A stretch of DNA of 8,743 nt from an uncultured Collinsella sp. (lineage in GTDB: Bacteria; Actinomycetota; Coriobacteriia; Coriobacteriales; Coriobacteriaceae). This document shows positions 4,558 through 8,743 of the stretch, piece by piece. The stretch's first letter is position 1; each line of letters begins with the position of its first letter. The DNA lies in contig URZR01000067.1 in NCBI GenBank assembly GCA_900552425.1, positions 1 through 8,743 of the forward strand. The letters are read 5' to 3'. The notes below the pieces were generated by a model that saw nothing but the letters and a program-made list of their open reading frames with translations, ran no database searches and was not told the DNA's origin. A program made the translations under genes and the position numbers.

Positions 4558-6033
4558 CTATTTCTTATTGCGCATCTGCGCTTCCATCTGGCGCAGCAGC
4601 TCCATATCGGACTTGGGACCGCCCATTCCCAAGCCGCCCATGCCGCCCAGACCCATAGCGTCCAGCCCAGGGATATTGGGCATGCGCATCTTCTTGCCCT
4701 TCTTACCCTTTTTGCCCTTTTTGCCGCCGGCCTGTGCCTGATTGGCCATCGTGCGCATGCGGCCCATCATCTTATTCATCTCGCCCCACTGCTTCATAAG
4801 GCCGTTGACCTCGGTGGGGGTTACGCCGGCGCCCTTGGCAATGCGGGCGCGGCGCTGGCCGTTGATGATGGAGGGGCGCAGGCGTTCCTCCTTGGTCATC
4901 GACATAATGATGGCCTCGTTCTTGTCGAAGATGCCCTCGTCCAGGTTGCCGCCCATCTGGTTGAGCGCGCGCTGGCCACCGGGGAGCATGCCGAGAATGC
5001 CCTTCATGCCGCCCATCTTCTTAACGGCTTTCATCTGGTCGAGCATGTCGTTCATGGTAAAGCCCTCGCGCAGCATGCGCTCGGCGGCCTCGAGCTGCTC
5101 GGCATCGGCGGCCTCCTGGGCCTTCTCGATAATACCGACGACGTCGCCCATGCCCAAGATTCGCTTGGCCATACGGTCGGGGTAGAACGGCTCCAGCGGA
5201 TCGGGCTTCTCGCCCATGCTCACGAACTTGATGGGCTTGCCGGTCACCTGGCGCACGGAAAGCGCGCCGCCACCACGGGCATCGCCGTCGAGCTTGGAGA
5301 TGATCACGCCGTCAAAGTCGGTGCGCTCGGCGAAGGTCGAGACGACGTTGACGATATCCTGGCCGGTCATGGCATCGACGACCATCAGCACCTGATCGGG
5401 CTTGACGGCCTTCTTGATGTCCACGGCTTCCTGCATCATCTGCTCGTCGATCTGCAAACGACCGGCGGTATCGACGATGACCACGTCACGCAGGTGGTCG
5501 ACGGCCTCCTGAATAGCGCCCTTGGCGATGTCGACCGGGTGTGCACCGTCGCCACGGAAGACCGGCACGCCGATCTCTCCGCCAAGCGTGGCTAGCTGGT
5601 CGGCTGCGGCGGGACGGTAGACGTCGCACGCGGCGAGCAGCGGCGAGCGGCCCTGCTTCTTGAGCAGGTAGGCCAGCTTTACGGCCGCCGTGGTCTTACC
5701 GGAGCCCTGCAGGCCCACGAGCATGATGACGTTGGGGATACGGTTGCTAAAGACGAGCTTGCTCTCGGTGGAGCCGAGCATCTCGGTGAGCTCGTCGAGC
5801 ACGATCTTGACGACGTTTTGCGCCGGCGACAGCGACTCCATGACCTCGGCGGTCATGCAGCGCTCCTTGGTCTTGGCAACGAACTCCTTGACGACCTTAA
5901 AGTTAACGTCGGCCTCGAGCAGCGCCATGCGAATGTCGCGCATGGCCGAAGTAATATCGGCCTCGGTCAGCTTACCCTTGCCGCGCAGGCGGTCAAATGT
6001 GTCGTTGAGGCGATCGCTCAGAGAATCAAACAC
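4558..6033 (-). CDS. ffh: Signal recognition particle GTPase Ffh (SRP54)
   Basis: The protein core of SRP: it binds signal sequences emerging from ribosomes and, with 4.5S RNA and FtsY, delivers them to SecYEG. It has 491 residues, slightly longer than the usual 440-460. The N domain (about 1-85) contains the ALLEADVN element. The G domain has P-loop GLQGSGKTT (107-115), DVYRPAAADQL (137-147), DTAGR (188-192) and SKLDGDARGG (246-255). The Met-rich M domain (about 305-430) has the RNA-binding RRARIAKGAG (394-403). The extra length comes from a (KKG)n basic tract at 438-448 and a Gly/Met-rich tail. The start is GTG at 6033 with AAGGAG at 6040-6045, which overlaps the ftsY stop codon (TAA, 6044-6046), so the two genes are ten bases apart and probably translationally coupled. 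Confidence 0.97.
   Translation of the reverse strand: MFDSLSDRLNDTFDRLRGKGKLTEADITSAMRDIRMALLEADVNFKVVKEFVAKTKERCMTAEVMESLSPAQNVVKIVLDELTEMLGSTESKLVFSNRIPNVIMLVGLQGSGKTTAAVKLAYLLKKQGRSPLLAACDVYRPAAADQLATLGGEIGVPVFRGDGAHPVDIAKGAIQEAVDHLRDVVIVDTAGRLQIDEQMMQEAVDIKKAVKPDQVLMVVDAMTGQDIVNVVSTFAERTDFDGVIISKLDGDARGGGALSVRQVTGKPIKFVSMGEKPDPLEPFYPDRMAKRILGMGDVVGIIEKAQEAADAEQLEAAERMLREGFTMNDMLDQMKAVKKMGGMKGILGMLPGGQRALNQMGGNLDEGIFDKNEAIIMSMTKEERLRPSIINGQRRARIAKGAGVTPTEVNGLMKQWGEMNKMMGRMRTMANQAQAGGKKGKKGKKGKKMRMPNIPGLDAMGLGGMGGLGMGGPKSDMELLRQMEAQMRNKK
4690..4725 (-). repeat. Four 9-base tandem repeats encoding Gly-Lys-Lys in ffh
   Basis: Four imperfect 9-base units (minus-strand GGC AAA AAG, GGC AAA AAG, GGT AAG AAG, GGC AAG AAG) encode a (GKK)4 tract at residues 437-448 of Ffh, between the M domain and the Gly/Met-rich tail. 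The homopolymer-like runs could slip during replication, changing the tract by whole codons. Confidence 0.75.
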
Positions 6034-6043
6034 TGGTTACTCC

Positions 6044-6961
6044 TTAATTGGACTCGCCCACCAGGGCGCGGCAGAAATCTTTGGCATTGAACTCCTGCAG
6101 GTCATCGACCTGCTCGCCCACGCCAATGCGCAGGATCGGGAGCTTGAGTTTTTCGGCCACGGCCATGGCGATGCCGCCCTTAGCCGTGCCGTCGAGCTTT
6201 GTCATGATAATACCGTCCAGACCCAGCGCCTCGTTAAACTCGAGCGCCTGGTTCAGACCGTTTTGGCCCGTCGCGGCATCGATTACGAGGACGACCGAGA
6301 CAGGCATGGGGCCGGCGGCCATATTGGCGGCGCGCTTACGCGTCACGTTGACCACTTTGGCAAGCTCGCGCATGAGCTCGGGGCTTGTGTGCAGACGGCC
6401 GGCGGTATCGATGAGCACCAGGTCGCTGCCGCGCTTATCGGCCTCGTCGAGCACGTCATAGCACACGCTCGCCGGATCGGAGCCGCGGTCACGCTTAATA
6501 ACCGGTACGCCGGCACGCTGGCCCCACACATCGAGCTGCTCGATGGCGGCGGCGCGGAAAGTGTCGGCCGAACCGATCACCACGTTCTTGCCGCGGGCAG
6601 CCATGGCGCTCGCAATCTTGCCGACCGTTGTGGTCTTGCCGGCGCCGTTGATGCCCACAAACAGCACGCAGCTCGGCGTATCGGAAAACGGATCACGCTC
6701 AACAGGCACAAAATGGCCCTCGAGCTGCTCGGCCAGGGCGCGACGAAGCTGCGGGGCGGTCTTGAGGTTCTTCTTGGCGGCGGCGTCACGCAGGTCATCG
6801 GAGACCTGAATGGCGACCTCGGCGCCCATGTCACCCATGACGAGGGTGTCCTCAAGATCCTCCCAAAAATCCTCGTCGACCTCGCCGCCAAAGTAGAAGA
6901 CCTCGTTGAGGGCCTCGCGGCTGCGCTCAAGTCCGCGCGAGAGTGCGTCAAAGAATCCCAT
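6044..6961 (-). CDS. ftsY: Signal recognition particle receptor FtsY
   Basis: SRP receptor GTPase at the cytoplasmic membrane; it pairs with Ffh in a twin-GTPase complex to hand ribosomes to the translocon. 305 residues, the compact NG form lacking the long acidic A domain of the E. coli protein (497 residues). The N-terminus MGFFDALSRGLERSREAL resembles the amphipathic membrane-targeting helix, followed by the N domain with FWEDLEDTLVMGDMG (32-46). The G domain shows P-loop GINGAGKTTT (103-112), DTFRAAAIEQL (133-143), DTAGR (185-189), TKLDGTAKGG (254-263) and GVGEQVDDL (280-288). The ATG at 6961 shares its A with the smc stop (TAATG). With AAGG 13 bases upstream, translation likely depends on coupling to smc. 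Confidence 0.97.
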   Translation of the reverse strand: MGFFDALSRGLERSREALNEVFYFGGEVDEDFWEDLEDTLVMGDMGAEVAIQVSDDLRDAAAKKNLKTAPQLRRALAEQLEGHFVPVERDPFSDTPSCVLFVGINGAGKTTTVGKIASAMAARGKNVVIGSADTFRAAAIEQLDVWGQRAGVPVIKRDRGSDPASVCYDVLDEADKRGSDLVLIDTAGRLHTSPELMRELAKVVNVTRKRAANMAAGPMPVSVVLVIDAATGQNGLNQALEFNEALGLDGIIMTKLDGTAKGGIAMAVAEKLKLPILRIGVGEQVDDLQEFNAKDFCRALVGESN

Positions 6962-8743
6962 TATGCATTCACGACCTTTCCGGTTTCGCGATCGAGTTTT
7001 TGCGAGACGACGCGACTGACGCCGTCGGCTTGCATCGAGACGCCGTAGAGGACGTCAGCATCCTCCATAGTACGGCGCTGATGCGAGATTACCAAGAGCT
7101 GCGTATCGGAACGCAGCACATCGAGGGCGCCGATGAGCTTGGACAGGTTGGCGTCGTCGAGCGCAGCCTCGACCTCGTCCAGCACATAGAACGGCACCGT
7201 GCGCGTACGGTATACGGCAAAGAGCAGGGCGAGCGCCGTCAGGCTCTTCTCGCCGCCCGACATGAGCATCATCTTGGTGATGCGCTTGCCGCGCGGTTGG
7301 GCCACGACCTCGATACCCGTCTCGGCCGGGTGCTCGGGGTCGGTCATCTCCAGATGAGCCTGGCCGCCCGGGAAGAGCATGGCGAAGATCTCGCGGAAGT
7401 TCGCATCAACCTTCTCAAACGTCACCAGGAACGCCTTGCGCATCTTGCGGTCGATGGCCACCGTGATCTTGGTGAGCGCCTTGCGCGCGCTCTCCAGATC
7501 GGCAAGTTGCTCCTCGATGTAATCGGCACGGCGCTTGAGCTGCTCGTACTCCTCCATGGCGACTTGGTTCACAGGGCCCAGGTTGTTGATCTGGCGCACG
7601 AGCTGGTTGAGCTCGCGCTCGGCGGCGTCGCGGTCGGTAGGCGCAGGAAGCATGAGCGCTTCCTCGAGCACCGTGGTGCCATCGGCGGTGATGGCCTTGA
7701 TGGCAGCCTCGACCTGTACCTCGAGCTTGCCGCGCGCCACCTTGAACTCATTTTGCGTCGTGGCGGCAACATCGACCCGCTCTTTGGCGCGGGCGACCTC
7801 GGTCTTGGCGTCCTCGATGGTCTTCTTGAGCGAGGCCGAGTCCGCCTCCTCGAGCGACGCCTGGTCGCGCAGGCGCGCAGCCCAATCCGACGCGCGCTCC
7901 AGCAGGGCCGAATAGCGCTCGTGCATGGGGTCGACACGCAGGCGCAGGAGCTCGAGCGAGCGCGAGGCCTGGCGCGTTCCGCGGATACGGCGGTCGATGC
8001 CCTCCAGGCGATGCTCCAGATCGGGCACGCGGCCCTTCAGCGAACGAAGGCGCTCGCTGGTCTGGGCCAGGCGAACCTTGGCGTCGGCGAGTTTGCCGGC
8101 TGCCTCGGAATCGTCGCGGCGCACGCGATCGAGCTCGTCGTTGGCCTCGGCAATCTGCAAGCCTAAGTCGCTCGCCTGCGCACGGGCCTCGTCACGCGAA
8201 CGGGTAAGTTCGTCCACGCGCGGACGCGCGGCGCGAACGGCCTCAGCGGCCTGCTCGCGACGCTTGGAAATCCGCACCCGCTCGACCTCGGCATTGTTGG
8301 CGCTTTGCTCCAGGCGGCCGATCTCGGAGAGCAGCGAGCGGCGCTCGCCCTCAAGACGGGAGATCTCGCCAGCGGCATCGCCCTCGGCGGCACGGGCCTC
8401 CTCGACGGCGACGTTGGCCTCAACGACTTGGTCCGACACATGCTCAAACACGGCAGCCAGATCGGGCTCCAGGCCCTCGAGCTCACGAATGCGGCGCTTG
8501 CGCTCCAAGGCACCCGATGCCTCACCGGCATCGAGACCCACGCGTACCAAGCCGCCGCAGGCAACGCGGGCGCCATCGGGCGTCACGTAGGTCACACCGT
8601 CAACGACGGGCGCGGCCAGTGCGGCAGCCAAATCATCGACCACGTAATAGCCGCCGAGCAGTGCCTCGACAACCGGGCCATAACCGGAGCGCACGGACAG
8701 ACGATCGACCAGACGCGTACCGGCAGCGCCCTCGGCGGCAGCA
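6961..8743 (-). CDS. smc: Chromosome segregation protein SMC, partial (N-terminal half beyond window)
   Basis: Structural-maintenance-of-chromosomes ATPase that, with ScpA and ScpB, compacts and segregates the nucleoid. The frame stays open to the right edge, so only the last 593 residues of a protein usually near 1,180 are present. Numbering from the first whole codon: residues 1 to about 70 are the C-terminal part of the hinge (VTYVTPDGARVACGGLVRVG, 51-70). A long Ala/Arg/Glu-rich coiled coil runs to about 435, with the conserved LGPVNQVAMEEYEQL near its end. The head has ABC signature SGGEKS (495-500), Walker B FYVLDE (518-523), the D-loop ALDDANL and the switch His in SHQRRTMED. The N-terminal Walker A is off the window. 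A GTG at 8694 is inside the gene and is not its start. The stop overlaps ftsY by one base. Confidence 0.96.
   Translation of the reverse strand, partial: AAAEGAAGTRLVDRLSVRSGYGPVVEALLGGYYVVDDLAAALAAPVVDGVTYVTPDGARVACGGLVRVGLDAGEASGALERKRRIRELEGLEPDLAAVFEHVSDQVVEANVAVEEARAAEGDAAGEISRLEGERRSLLSEIGRLEQSANNAEVERVRISKRREQAAEAVRAARPRVDELTRSRDEARAQASDLGLQIAEANDELDRVRRDDSEAAGKLADAKVRLAQTSERLRSLKGRVPDLEHRLEGIDRRIRGTRQASRSLELLRLRVDPMHERYSALLERASDWAARLRDQASLEEADSASLKKTIEDAKTEVARAKERVDVAATTQNEFKVARGKLEVQVEAAIKAITADGTTVLEEALMLPAPTDRDAAERELNQLVRQINNLGPVNQVAMEEYEQLKRRADYIEEQLADLESARKALTKITVAIDRKMRKAFLVTFEKVDANFREIFAMLFPGGQAHLEMTDPEHPAETGIEVVAQPRGKRITKMMLMSGGEKSLTALALLFAVYRTRTVPFYVLDEVEAALDDANLSKLIGALDVLRSDTQLLVISHQRRTMEDADVLYGVSMQADGVSRVVSQKLDRETGKVVNA

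Noticed and set aside
4531..5595. 354-codon plus-strand open frame opposite ffh
   Set aside because: Low-complexity Ala/Leu/His/Gly composition mirrors the ffh codons on the other strand; no motif or ribosome-binding site.
5690..8166. Two long plus-strand open frames (5690-7048 and 6943-8166) opposite ffh, ftsY and smc
   Set aside because: Both span boundaries of well-supported minus-strand genes and are explained by GC-rich third positions on the true coding strand.
1..8743. Defence island, CRISPR array, prophage or mobile element
   Set aside because: No spaced direct repeats, transposase, integrase, restriction or toxin-antitoxin genes were seen; nearly all sequence is housekeeping or transport genes.

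Overview
The window looks like a chromosomal segment of a high-GC, gut-type actinobacterium, most likely Coriobacteriia (Collinsella or a close relative). That placement is an inference from the overall protein resemblance, the GC-rich third positions and the frequent GTG starts; no rRNA or other marker is present to prove it. Eight protein genes are visible. Seven lie on the minus strand and one on the plus strand. No tRNA, rRNA, CRISPR array, IS element or phage gene was seen, and no gene-free stretch exceeds 166 bases.

Layout from left to right. Positions 1-980 (-) hold the N-terminal 326 residues of a MATE-family multidrug/Na+ antiporter, cut by the window edge. A 125-base gap with a long inverted repeat separates it from a SpoU/TrmH-type RNA 2'-O-methyltransferase (1106-2020, -). 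Next comes a folate/thymidylate pair: folA (DHFR, 2130-2648, -) directly downstream of thyA (thymidylate synthase, 2658-3506, -). ThyA turns methylene-THF into DHF and FolA recycles it. The 166-base divergent region 3507-3672 carries two copies of a CTGACATATGTCAG-like palindrome. It drives a single plus-strand gene (3673-4437) that joins a DUF134 helix-turn-helix domain, a NifX/NifB-type iron-molybdenum cluster-binding domain and a His/Cys-rich tail. A strong hairpin (4499-4534) separates this gene from the convergent ffh.

Positions 4558-8743 (-) are the tightly packed smc-ftsY-ffh block. SMC (chromosome condensation; C-terminal half only) overlaps ftsY by one base (TAATG). FtsY (SRP receptor) is followed after 10 bases by ffh (SRP GTPase), whose Shine-Dalgarno sequence overlaps the ftsY stop codon. 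FtsY and Ffh together target nascent membrane proteins to the translocon.

The least ordinary part is the DUF134-NifX-His/Cys gene. It has paired palindromes whose centres are 53 bp apart and which flank a plausible promoter. It also has a strong internal ribosome-binding site in front of an in-frame ATG at the exact start of the NifX domain, so it may make both a full-length putative regulator and a free metal- or cluster-binding protein. No nitrogenase or cofactor-assembly gene is visible nearby.
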